Below are positions 25,495-36,410 of a DNA stretch of 64,000 nt, piece after piece. Under the pieces are notes generated by a model that worked only from the letters and a program-made list of their open reading frames with translations, made no database searches and was not told the DNA's origin. Both the position numbers and the translations under genes were made by a program. This DNA comes from Pararge aegeria. Its lineage: Eukaryota; Arthropoda; Insecta; Lepidoptera; Nymphalidae. The stretch lies in NCBI RefSeq assembly GCF_905163445.1, contig NC_053201.1, forward strand, positions 7,512,001 to 7,576,000, given 5' to 3'. Positions within the stretch are counted from its first letter, which is position 1. Each line of letters opens with the position of its first letter.

Positions 25495-25931
25495 CTAGCT
25501 GTTGCCCGCGACTTCGTCTGCGTTTGATTTTGTTTTTTGATGTGGCATTAAATTTAGTTGTAGATCTAAAAAAAATTAAAGTATTCAGTATCGGTAAGCC
25601 TTAAATAAGGGGTTTGCTGCAGTCCGCTGAGGAGTTCTGTCCTCTATCTCCAACTACAGTTTGGGCAAAATTAAACACATATTATAACCGCTAAAGTACA
25701 AAAATAATTATTTAAATCGGTTATAATTTGTCGGAGTTCTGGTGTAAAATCGTCAAACACTCATCCTCTCTCCCAAAGGAACCGAGCATAATGTCGGGAT
25801 AAAAAGTATCCAATATTACTTCTAATACTTCCAAGAATAAATGTACAAAGTTTCATGATGATCGGTTTAGGAGTTTTTGCGTGAAAGCGTAACAAACAAA
25901 CTTACATTGACATTTATAATATTTGTAGGGA
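25495..25931 (-). mobile_element. CTAG-ended short element, minus strand
   Basis: On plus it starts CTAGCTGTTGCCCGCGACTT and closes GTAACAAACAAACTTACATT followed by TATAATATTTGTAGGGAT. The reverse of the 9777 layout. Confidence 0.7.
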
Positions 25932-26405
25932 TACCGTGTGATGACGGCAGATCAGAATACAGTTATCATAACCGCCTTCGCCTGGTAGGCCACTACGGGA
26001 ACGGGCAGATCCCTCTGTGCTCCCTCGAAAATCTACTGCGATTACCGACATTTCCACCACTGATGCCATAATAAATTGGCTTTCCAACAATATAATATAA
26101 TCACAGTATATAATTTAAAATACCTGACTCTCATGTTACCATGGTTAAATTATTTTCTTCTGTAGCAATCAATCATTTATTTATTCATTCATTCTGAATA
26201 AATAATGAAATATCATGTATTCGGGCGCGACCGGAATTCGCAGACATTACTCCCACACGAAAGCTTCCAAAATACATTCGCTTTAGGTGACGTTATATTT
26301 TGTCGCGCTAGGTATAAATAAATTTAAAATCAAAAAATAAGTTTTCAATCTATTCAAAAGTTACAAGTTCTCTAGAAGAACTATAGCTATTTATATAACT
26401 CCACG

Positions 26406-26548
26406 CAGTGGCGTGCACAGGGTTTTTGACCAGGGTATGCATAAAGCAGGTACATGACATAAAAAGGAAAAATTCCCCTCCAATACGAGTTATATAAAAT
26501 AATTTGGGTATGCAGTGCTTTTGTGCATGTATGAAGTGCACGCCACTG
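26406..26548. mobile_element. hAT-type MITE copy 3 (second subfamily)
   Basis: 143 bp from CAGTGGCGTGCACAG to GTGCACGCCACTG, flanked by ACTCCACG and AATCCACG, an 8-bp duplication with one mismatch. Same subfamily as the copy at 23175, opposite orientation. Short ORFs crossing it are chance. Confidence 0.85.
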
Positions 26549-27029
26549 AATCCACGAATTGCGAGGATGTAGTTGCAATAGGCGGGGCATATAATGACGA
26601 GCGCATACCGGGGACGGCTGGCACAGAGCATCTGTATCCTTCATCATTTTCAACCCATTATCGGCCCACTACAGGGCATGGATCTCCTCTCAGAATTTAT
26701 ATTATCACCAAACCTACCTATTGCCTTATAAAGATAAAACCTATAATATATGGCTTTGGAAGTTTTTACTAACAAAAGCTAATATGGTTTATTTCGTCAG
26801 TTTTTTGAACTTTTAAATTTCTGACTCACCCGAAGAATGAGGAATGTTGGTATTGGATATGCGTGATACATTCTCATAGAATGATTTAGCAATTTCCTTG
26901 TCGTCTTTAAAAGCAACTTCCAAAGAAGGATGTAGGCAGGATCTAGCCTACATATCTTAAACAAAAGGTAAAGTGGACAGTACATCAAAGACTAGAAAGA
27001 ATAAAACGAATGAAATAATCCTAATTACG

Positions 27030-27263
27030 AGTATGTTATAAATGCAAAAGTTTGTATGGATAAATGGATGGATGGATGGATGTTTGTTAATATGTAACCC
27101 AAAAACTGCTCAACCAATTTGACTGAATTTTGGAATGGACGTAGATTTAACCCTGGATTAACACATAGGCTGCATTTTATCTTAGGGAAATGTAGGGTTC
27201 CCGCAAGATTCATGAAAAACCAAAAAAACCGCGTACGAAGCCGCGGGCAACGTACGAAGCTAG
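27030..27263 (+). mobile_element. CTAG-ended short element with (GGAT)n
   Basis: ATGTTATAAATGCAAAAG, a (GGAT)n run near 27063-27082, AAAACTGCTCAACCAATTTG and GCCGCGGGCAACGTACGAAG before CTAG. Confidence 0.7.
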
Positions 27264-27353
27264 TATTCTAATAACGTCATGACGCCGGTGAACGGGTCTG
27301 ATAACAACAATCTCTAGTAGCGGAATTTATAATTCCTGAACTTCTTTTGATCT

Positions 27354-27385
27354 GGTCGAAGCCTGGTACCAACCAGGCTTCGACC
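27354..27385. repeat. perfect palindrome, 14-bp arms, 4-nt spacer
   Basis: GGTCGAAGCCTGGT and its exact inverse with spacer ACCA. Lies outside recognised elements, about 90 bp after the 27030-27263 element. Confidence 0.9.
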
Positions 27386-27847
27386 GTAGTTAACTTTGAC
27401 GACAAACATGTGCCGCCACGAGGTTTAGCGTTCCGGTACAATATCGCGTAGAAACCGACGGTACATACTAACTAAAAATTTAAATATATAAACCTCGCGA
27501 ATAACCTAGCATTTGTAAAATAACCCTTTTCTCTTTACCAGTTGTAACTCAACCTGTAACCTTACACTTTTAAACCTGACCGCAGCTAGTAGTATTGTAT
27601 CGCCGGCTTTGTCAGTACAGTCATGGTCTGGTTGTTGCAACTTGCAACGTTTAGAACATTATTCAGTTGTAATTGATTGCTTGTCTGCTTACGAGAAAGG
27701 GAGAGACGGTATAATTATCATGTCAGTGTAACGTCTGTCAAATGTCCGTTTATACTTAACTTTGTTGGAAGGGTTCTAAAGTTTTCACCAGGCGTTCATT
27801 CTGAAAGGGGTTCAGAACAAGGATGTATTTTAAGCATTATAGAATAA

Positions 27848-28110
27848 CTAGCTGTTGCCCCTGTCTTCGTCTGCTTTACTTACGGTTTTTTAGATATCCC
27901 TCAGGAACCTTCAGATTTTCCGGGGATTCCTGTAGTTTTCTTAAGGATTCCTAATTAATACCAAAAAACTTTAGCCCATGCCACTTCATGATAATTTAGC
28001 TTACTGTTGGCAAAAAAAAAGGTTAAAATCGGTTCAGTGGTTTCGGACCCCACAGGGTACAATCAAACAAACAAACAAAAAATCTATCCTCACTTTGATA
28101 TTTATATTAT
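27848..28110 (-). mobile_element. CTAG-ended short element, minus strand
   Basis: CTAGCTGTTGCCCCTGTCTT at the plus-left end, AAAATCGGTTCAGTGGTTTC in the middle and an (ACAA)n end with TTTATATTATTAATAATT. Confidence 0.7.
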
Positions 28111-28149
28111 TAATAATTATTATTTAATGAAACAATTAAAATTTCAGTT

Positions 28150-28350
28150 TCACGACTAAGGAAAATATCGTTAAGAAACCTGACACATCAACCAGAGGGT
28201 TCTCCATAAAGTTCTCAAAAGAGTGTGAAGCCAACCAATCCGCCTTTGCGAAAGTGGTGGACTAGGGCCTAAACTTCTTATTCTGGGAAGAGATCCGTGC
28301 CGAGCTGTAGTCTGTAAGCAGGTCATGACCGGTACTTATTAAGAAAATGA
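28150..28350 (+). repeat. SINE family D, degraded
   Basis: AAGGAAAATATCGTTAAG, CCAGAGGGTTCTCCATAAAG, GTGTGAAGCCAACCAATCCG and AAGTGGTGGACTAGGGCCTA. It lies just before the LINE fragment at 28356. Confidence 0.65.
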
Positions 28351-28355
28351 GATGA

Positions 28356-28790
28356 ATGTTAAAAGAATACTGGGTAGAGTCCAATTTTATTTATTACCTT
28401 TCGGTGGATCGCCGTGCTAGAAGGCTCATCGGTGACCTTGCCAATAAAAAACTTAAGAGTTTGGAACATCGTCGCAAGGTTGCCTGCCTTTCGGTATTCT
28501 ATAGGATATATTTCGGAGAGTGTGCTCAAGAACTATTTGATCTAGTTCCCCCCCTCGCCTTTTTACCATCGAACCGCGAGTCACCGTAAGGATCTGCATC
28601 CCTACGTGGTCGATATACCGCGGACGCGTACAAAGCGCTACCGCTAGGATCTGGAATGAGTACTTCTTACAACATGAGTACCTTCAAATCAAGAGTGCGC
28701 GCTCCACCTTAGGCTGCATCATCGCTTACCATCAGGTGTGATTGCAGTCAAGCGCTCGTCTATAAACATAAAAATAAAAATCGTGAGCAC
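28356..28790 (+). pseudogene. jockey/CR1-type LINE, C-terminal reverse-transcriptase fragment
   Basis: An open stretch encodes DRRARRLIGDL, then LKSLEHRRKVACLSVFYRIY and FGECAQELFDLVPP, the C-terminal signature of abundant lepidopteran non-LTR elements. After a stop at 28587-28589 the frame shifts and continues as recognisable 3' sequence to GCATCATCGCTTACCATCAG and an A-rich end. It is truncated at the 5' side. Confidence 0.8.
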
Positions 28791-29344
28791 CTAAAAGTAG
28801 TTACAACTAAATCAGAATTTCTTCTTTGACAATAGTATAACGTTTACTGTGCAGACAATTATATACGAGTAATTAATTACCTCTTCCGTTTACTGTACCA
28901 CGTGTCTACCAGAAATGGGCCTTATGTGACTTTTTGATAATTTGGCGGTTACTTTGCTTGACAAAAATATACTTTAAAACTAGACTGGAACATCACAACA
29001 AAATAATTCATTTCTTCATTACTGATTAACTTTTGTAACAAATGTGAACATTGAAACGATGAGTTACGAAATAGCCAAGTTAAATATTGCTGTAGAGTAT
29101 TTATCAATCATAGTGACCTGATTCGAGAGGCTGATAGCTCAAATAAGAGTAAATAGATTGAGAAAGTTAAGAGGATTTTCCTTTGATCTCCGAACTTATA
29201 CTGAACTTTATCTTCGTTTGGAATCACACTTCTGTTCCGTCCAATTTGTTTTATAGAAATGGAACAGGTTAGGTAATAAAATTGTTTGTTGAATTAGATT
29301 TGCTATTATAGGTAGCAATGAAACTGATAATTAAGAATTCTTAA

Positions 29345-29420
29345 TATTTTCAAATTCAAATTCAAATTCAAAATTCATTTATTTCAAGTAGGCCTAATAT
29401 AAGCACTTTTGAAACGTCAA
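29345..29420 (+). repeat. (AAATTC)n with CATTTATTTCAAGTAGGCC tail repeat
   Basis: The run CAAATTCAAATTCAAATTCA, ATTCATTTATTTCAAGTAGG and AAGCACTTTTGAAACGTCAA is a widespread lepidopteran repeat end. Function none. Confidence 0.6.
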
Positions 29421-30514
29421 GTCTGTCTGTTTGTTTGTTGTCTGTCTGTTTTATTTTATAAGTACAGAATTTGATATGAATAGTAAGTACCGAAACCCAT
29501 ATTTTTGCGATCTTAGACGATTTACGAGTATTTTATCCCGTAGGAAGTGTTTTTAAACATCTCACTTTGTTAACTTAAGTTAAAATAAAAATCAACAACA
29601 AATTTTTTGTGTCGGTGTCAAGTAAAACACATTTTTTTTGCTGTTTCTATTAATACACTGAACGGTTTGCAAGGCAGGTAGGTAAATACACGTTTTACTT
29701 GTGACCGATATTTTGGTAAAGTAAATAAAAGTATAGATACCCACTATCTGTACTTTTATTTGCTTTTAAGTCAAGCTCTAGACTAAAATATTCAAATTCC
29801 TTTAAAAGGGACCACTTTGAAGTTACACTTAACCCATTGCAGAAATAATTATTAAAATCAGTTACGAATGAAGAATTTATAATAATATAATAAATAAATA
29901 AATTTCTAATGCCCATTTGTTAGTAATCCAACCTAAGCAACTAAGCCCGAACAAAATTTATTAAGACAAATTGAGACAGTTCTCTTATATTTTAAAGTCG
30001 GGTTATAGTTGACCAAATACGGCATATAAAGTAAAATACCTATGTAATGCATGAGAGCACTATCTTTCGTAAGAATATATTATATTGCGTGAGTCACTGA
30101 GTCTGTATTATAAGGTAGGTACTAGGTATTATTGCCCTACTTACCTGTCAACTTTTAATTATCTAAAGCTTCTGAAAGTAGGAAAGTATTGGTTATACGT
30201 TTTTTTAATTTGAAAAAAGAACAAAAATTTGTGTCCCGCTGAGATACTAATATAAGTACATTATAGTTAAAAGATGTATAACAAGTATGTTCGTTAAAGG
30301 ATTAATGCTTAAAACTATCATGTTGGTATCTGTACGTTTGTAGTTATACCAAGTATTTTTTTGGTATAACTTACATGTGACTGTGAAAGACTAATCTTTG
30401 TAGAGCTAGAGGTAAGCCATTCAAGTATGTACGCAGAAAACATCGTCTCGAGGATTAATACTCAAAAATCCCATATCGGAGTCTGTACTCTGTAGAAAGG
30501 AGCAAGTATCAAGG

Positions 30515-30620
30515 ACGAATGCGCGCGCGCCGGTTGTTCACCTCGGCAAGAATGCGCGGGACCGCGGGCCCTCTTGCGGTCGGCCGTCGGACCGGTGTCG
30601 GTGTCCACACGAACCGCTGC
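30515..30620 (+). promoter_or_regulatory. candidate promoter or 5' exon island
   Basis: The most G+C- and CpG-rich 100 bp of the noncoding part (GCGCGCGCGCCGG, GCGCGGGACCGCGGGCC, GGTCGGCCGTCGGACC). A 57-codon ORF starts at ATG 30519 and ends at 30692, beginning MRARRLFTSARMRG. No homology recognised. It could be an upstream exon of kmr, about 10.7 kb from exon 1. Confidence 0.25.
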
Positions 30621-31230
30621 ATGAATTGCCTATTAGAATACCATAAAATCGGGTTCGAATTGTTCATTCATAGTTTAATCATAAAACATTGACTTGACAT
30701 AAATATACGTGAATTCTATTTTTTCTTACTTGTCAAACTGTCTTACTTGTTAAACAATTCTTTTCGCTTTTAATTGTAAAGTTGATTTCAAATTGATATG
30801 AAAATGGTAGAAACACACTTACATATAGAACATATCTTTTTACTGGGTTCATTTTCATTTTTTTAAAGCACTTGTTTTATTAATATTACGTAAACATAAT
30901 TTACACTAAAAAGTAAATCACTTGTTTTTTTATATTATTTAAACATACTTTACACTAAAAAATTGGCTGAGTGTAGCCATTTATTATCTCCTCTTCACAG
31001 ATTTATGCTGGTACCTTATTGCACGCCACGAACAGAACACATACAAAATTTTCACTAAATTATATGCTAGGTCAAAAAAGGCAGGTACACAATGTCAAGT
31101 CAAAACCGACTATATAAAAGCATTGAAATGTGAGCTTTTAGGTCATGTGATTTATAGTGCTGTTTGAGGTATGTGACGCGTAGGCAACGAGTGGTCAAAA
31201 CGTCGTCCGCTCGTCTTTTAATTATAAAAC

Positions 31231-31273
31231 GACAAGGTTGTGCCGACTGTACCATAGTCTGCACAACCTTGTC
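31231..31273. repeat. hairpin with 13-bp perfect stem
   Basis: GACAAGGTTGTGC at 31231-31243 pairs with GCACAACCTTGTC at 31261-31273; five of the next seven base pairs also match. It lies where two open frames of 70 codons overlap on opposite strands. Neither frame is recognised. Confidence 0.7.
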
Positions 31274-32139
31274 TTCCTTAAACTTTAAGCCAGACTTTTT
31301 GGATTTTGACACATTTTTTTCTTCCGAAAGGATGTCTGGCTTCTCAAGTCCTTCTCATCTCTTATTTTACTACTAGCACAGTAGTTTTCTCTATGTCACG
31401 TAACATAAAGCTCATATTCCAATGACTAATTTCAGGCGATTCGGTTTTGAGTCGCTATTGTACGCGAAGGGCATAAAAAAGCTATCTTTTTAGTCTTATT
31501 TTGTTAATTTAAAACTTAACATAGTATTACGTACACAATTTATTAATAGTTTTTTAGAAAATTAAGCATACTACCCTCCCGTAGGTTTAGACTTAGCCAC
31601 AGATTTCTTATGACATTAAGAGTTTGTGGACTTAACACTAAAAAGTCTTTCTACCAACGATCATCCATTTTTCATAACTATAGTATTTAAATTTAAACAT
31701 TACATAGACCTAAGTAGGTACTTACGCATAAACCAACGGGCAAACATTAATTTATGAATCAATATATTTTTGTACCTAATCAGTTTAGGAGCAACCAAAC
31801 GTAAGGGATTCCTTATTTTGCTATGGAACCTCTGAAAACAGATTCGACTGAACGAGATCCTGTAAATAACTCATGGCTTATGCCGTAGCAAACTTTTTAT
31901 TCAGTCTAGTTTATTTTAGCTTGCCCCAGTAACTGGACGATAGAAGCCGTATCAATGCAATTCAAACGATTATATTGATACGGTTAACATGCGAAGGTTA
32001 AATTAGTTGCTTATGGTTGGAAATAAAAGGCCTATTATAATGATATCAAATATATATAGGGGTATTATAAAAAGGTTTTTAGTAATATGACATTTAAACA
32101 TAAAACATCTAATTAAGCTATTAACTATCTTGTTAATCT

Positions 32140-32300
32140 TATTATATATATATATATTTCTTGTGTGCGTGTGTATGTCGCTGAACTCCTCCTGAACGGC
32201 TGGACCGATTTGAATGAAGTTTTTGGTATGCGTTTAGGTGGCACCCTGAATGGTTTAGATTCACAAACCAGCCGGACAGATGGCGCTGGGGTCTGCTAGT
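32140..32300 (+). mobile_element. short GTCTGCTAG-ended element
   Basis: A TA microsatellite, then TGTGTGCGTGTGTATGTCGC, TGAACTCCTCCTGAACGGCT, GGACCGATTTGAATGAAG and GATGGCGCTGGGGTCTGCTA. A different family from the CAACAGCTAG elements but with the same kind of CTAG end. Confidence 0.65.
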
Positions 32301-32621
32301 TACTATATAAGTTTTGCGCATACGAATTTCTTGCGATTGTTGTATATTGCCACCATTTTGTATTTTTTGCAAAAGCCATGAACAATAGTACAAATTAAGA
32401 CAACATGAATTTTATTTGAGATGTAACATACTAAGATAACACTAGCTTGCAAAAAATTAAACAAACGAGTAAATACAAAACATATACATACCTTACCTTT
32501 TAACAGTCTTTATCACATACTTAATATGCTTGTTTAACCCTGCGTAATATCCTTCCACGATATTGTCTGCGAAACGTTCTGTTAACGATTCCACTACATT
32601 TAGGATTATAAGTCTACGTAC

Positions 32622-32646
32622 ATATCTAGACTAGACTAGACTAGAG
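32622..32646. repeat. short CTAGA tandem repeat
   Basis: TCTAGACTAGACTAGACTAG followed by AGAGG; four units of five bases. Confidence 0.7.
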
Positions 32647-33489
32647 AGGGTAGACTTTCAATTCATAAATCCTTTATCAACAATCCACAATTATCAGTGT
32701 TCTAGGGCACAATATAGGCCGTAGTCAAGGTACATAGAAACGATAAGGTACAGGCCTTGACCCTTCCAGTCGCACCCGATATCAAAGGGTTTAGATAGAG
32801 AAGGGATAGAGTACTTACAAACTACAAGTATTAGAAATCATATGAACGTAATGAACTCCTTATAAATAGTACCTGCTCGCACTTCATTTTTAGTAGACTG
32901 ACTCGTCAACCTTGATAGCGATTGGTATTTGCAGGTGCAAGTAGGTCGTAACCTCCTTTAAATTTTATGGTACAACCTTAAGTGCATAAAGGATTATCGT
33001 ACCTACAGCATGAGAGCTTCTCGGTTCTCATGTTTAAATTACTGTGTATTATTTACGTAAGTATCTATGTGGGAAAACTGTCACCGTACAGGCGTTTACT
33101 TACTGGCATGAAAGAGTATAAGAAACCAACATATCCGTATAAAGAGGGGCCGTTAGATGCTCATGTAAAAAAGTAGAAGTAGAATAATTACTACCCTGCG
33201 TCTGCGTGAGGAAGCGCGTAAATTTGCGTCCTTATTGCGAAAAATCGTAAAACGCTTACTTAAACCGGTTCGCATTGTGATGAGTGATTTTGCACCCAAA
33301 CGCGTTCATAAAGCTCGAAGCCTTGGTTTGATCTTAGCTTTATAAATGCAATTTTTATTATGAACCACTTGTTTTTATCCACTGGTAATTAAAGTATATT
33401 ATGATTTATGTCATAATGTGTTATGGACCTAAACACACGATTCAGTTAGGTAGGTCCAATTTCGAGTGAATCACCGAATCCAACTCGGA

Positions 33490-33945
33490 TGAGCAGCGTA
33501 AAAAACCCTTAGTGTCTGAAGACAGTCTTGGAACAGTGCGTGTGGGCAGTAATGACTTACGGATCGTGGTCGCTTACTATGGGCCTCTTCAGAAGGCTTA
33601 GAGTCACTCAGCGGGCGATGGAGAGACCTATGTTAGGAGTATCTCTACGTGATCAATTTAGAAATGAGGAGAACCGCAGAAGTACTAGAGTTACCGACAT
33701 AGTTTAACGAGTCGCAAAGCTAAAGTGGCAATGGGCGGGACTCATAGCTCGGAGAACCGATGGACGATGGGGCCTCAAGGTGCTGGAATGGTGAACGCAA
33801 CATTGGTTGGCCCCCAATTAAGCGAGTCGATGTAAGCCGCTGGAAACGAGCGGCCCAGGGACGAGGATTATGGAACTCCCTACAAAAGACCTATGTGCCC
33901 CGTAGTGGATGTCAATCAGTTCAAGTGATTGTGATGATGAGAATA
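33490..33945 (+). pseudogene. RTE-like LINE 3' fragment
   Basis: The same 3' end as at 860-1272: the sequence encodes YGSWSLTMGLFRRLRVTQRA-like text, the VTDIV, KLKWQWAG and SRRTDGRWGLKVLEW blocks, and ends near TGATTGTGATGATGA. It has an in-frame stop (GTTTAACG) and frameshifts and is dead. Confidence 0.8.
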
Positions 33946-35254
33946 ACATATGTAATTTAATTTAACTTTTTTCATAAGCTCATGTCTTGTGTTATTTATT
34001 TCTAGAAACTTATGATCATCTTTATCAATAAGATATAGTGTCTAAACACTTAAAACAGACTGACTGGGTATATCAATGTATACAGTTCTAGTTAATGTAA
34101 ACTATGTTCACGGGTGGCTAAGTTTACTATTACCATTAAGTATGGTAAAAACAAACATTCTTTGATCAATGTATCACTCCTATGCATTTTAAGAATCTAC
34201 GCTTATACTGAGGAGTTATTTCTGTTTGTCAGTTTACTGCTTAGTAAGCCCAAATCAACCAATTTACAAAAACTATTTGCCAAGTAGGTTTAATTTGGAG
34301 TGTAATTTTTTCATAACACTAGTATGATTACGTGATAACGTGATACTAGTTAAATGATAGAGCTTCTTACTTTATAAAATAAAATAAATCATAGATAAAT
34401 CTGTAAATTAATATGTGTAGGTGTTAATGTTATCCAATATCATATTTTGTAATTAATATTATCTGCAGTGCAACGGCAAAGTCTATTGCGTTATTGATTT
34501 CATTCCTAATACTAGACTTATTTTTAACATGGAAGAAAAAAAATAAATGTTATTTTTTTCTGAAATATTATTTTATCGTAATTTTCATGAAATAATAATA
34601 TTTGAACTTACCTAAAAGATAGGGTTCTCATAAACAGTAGAGGGGAAACACTCATATTCTTAAAATACCGTTTTGCCTCGTAATTAAATTTTAACTTAGG
34701 CTTTATTTAAAATTTCAACCACATTATGAAAGTTTAAAATTGTCTAACAAGAACTTTACGAGACAAAAACATAAAGGAACTGTTTTGACCTGTTCTAAAA
34801 AATGGAATGAATATAGTAAATTCAAGTGGACTCCAAAATTCATCAGTTGGTTATTAATCTACCCACCGCACAAGGTTTATACCTATTAGTAGAATGCAAT
34901 GATTGCGGAATAGATTCTGTATGATAAGGAAACTATATTTTTGTCGTGCATTTAATTATTATCTCGTTGGATATAAAAGCCAATCAGCGTAACTTGTTAC
35001 TCGTTGATTTTTGACTATGTGATCCATTAAATTCTATTATCAGATGGAGCGTCAGTCAGATGGGGTCATAATATCAAGGCTTTTCAATTATTAAAAGCTC
35101 AGAAGCGTATACCGTATAGGTAAGCTTGTGAAAGGTTAAAAAAATAATATAACATTTCGCAATCGATTGTTTTTAACTTTCGGAACCTTTAACTGTTGCT
35201 CTGACTTTGGTATTTAACAACAGAATTTTTTAAATGCACTATTTGTTTAAATTC

Positions 35255-35620
35255 TGTAAAGACTGTGATTCTCAAAGTGATGACTGATGGTTCTGAAACA
35301 TGATCGCTTACTATAGGGGGATAGAGAGAGATTTGTGGGGAGTATCAAATCAGAAATAGAGGAAAAATTATGTTCTAGAGTTATCGACAGAGCTCAACGA
35401 GTTGCGGAGCTGAACGACAAAGCTGAGCTTGAAGGATCGACAGCTTTTGGGTTTTAAGGTGCTCGAGTGGCTGACTCGTTTTAAAAAGCGTAGTATTGGT
35501 AGACGCTACTAGTTAGCCAGAAGATCAAATCAGTCGCAAGAAGTCACTGGTTACAAGCGGAAGCATAACCCCTCAGAAATGCCCCCTCCGAAATCTATGT
35601 TTATGATAATAATGAGAGAT
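35255..35620 (+). pseudogene. RTE-like LINE 3' fragment, heavily decayed
   Basis: Recognisable pieces in order: a run of ACTGATGGTTCTGAAACATG, the GTCTAGAGTTATCGAC-like helix segment, GGGTTTTAAGGTGCTCGAGT, and the AAGTCACTGG block. Deletions and stops throughout. It ends at a GATAATAATGA tail. Confidence 0.65.
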
Positions 35621-36149
35621 TCTTAAAAAAGGATTGTAACAATCTTTTAACTTTTTAATTGGTTTGTGGTATCATGCAGATTGGGTAGTTTAATATATTT
35701 AGGTAGGCTTTCTCGGAGGGAACTAAAAACCCGACAGTGATTAAATGAAGGGGTATTTTATAAAGAATCTCTTTGTTGGCTGATGTTGCAAAAAATGCGA
35801 AACGAGTCTCTCGCAAATTTAATACTTCACAGTGTAGTGACGCACCCGGGAATGTAGGAGAGGAATTCCGCAACAGAACAACGGAAAACTCATTTTATAC
35901 ATTTTTTTAATGTCTGCGCAATTTTGTAAAAAGCTTTTTCTTAGCTTACGAGATTTTTTGTTTTATAAAAATGAGTCCCAGTTAGTTCCTTGATGGGGAA
36001 AAAGTTCTACCTTTTTCTTACCATTTGCTTAGTCTAACCCTTTGCCCTAGCTATGTTTAACTTTAGATTGAGAACATAATGCGTAAATCAGACTTATAGA
36101 GGCAAGTAAGGGAAGTAATAAATCCCGAATATCTACTACTGAGAATGCT

Positions 36150-36410
36150 GTTTTTGCAGTAGTTAGCTTCTTGTGACATAGCTCGTCCGGAGAAGTACTG
36201 CCACCGTTCTTATTCCTGCACCACCAAGCAGTATTGCTGTATCCCAGTCGAAAGGGCGTGGCGTTGTTACAGCGACACGAGACTAAATACCTGCGCCTCA
36301 AGTTCATGGACTGGGCAGCATATTTTGTTCCTTGCATGCCCTACGAAATGTAACTATGTTAATAGGAAATCGTTTGCAACTCACTATCAGGTGGGCCATA
36401 GGTTTCTAGG
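36150..36410 (+). repeat. SINE-like repeat (family C)
   Basis: Blocks GTACTGCCACCGTTCTTATT, CACCAAGCAGTATTGCTG, CGAAAGGGCGTGG, CCTTGCATGCCCTACG and CACTATCAGGTGGGCCATA follow the order seen at 39377-39600. An overlapping minus-strand open frame of 96 codons is a by-product. Confidence 0.7.

Larger units (their letters stand above)
29421..33489. other. no gene seen apart from listed islands and repeats
   Basis: A+T-rich. Open frames at 31100-31376 (both strands), 32142 and 32982 show no domain or signature. Confidence 0.5.

Noticed and set aside
26350..26772. Three overlapping open frames of 85-93 codons on both strands
   Set aside because: All run through the hAT MITE at 26406-26548, whose inverted ends create open frames by chance.
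32142..32393. Minus-strand frame of 83 codons
   Set aside because: It overlaps a GTCTGCTAG-ended short element and has no recognisable domain.
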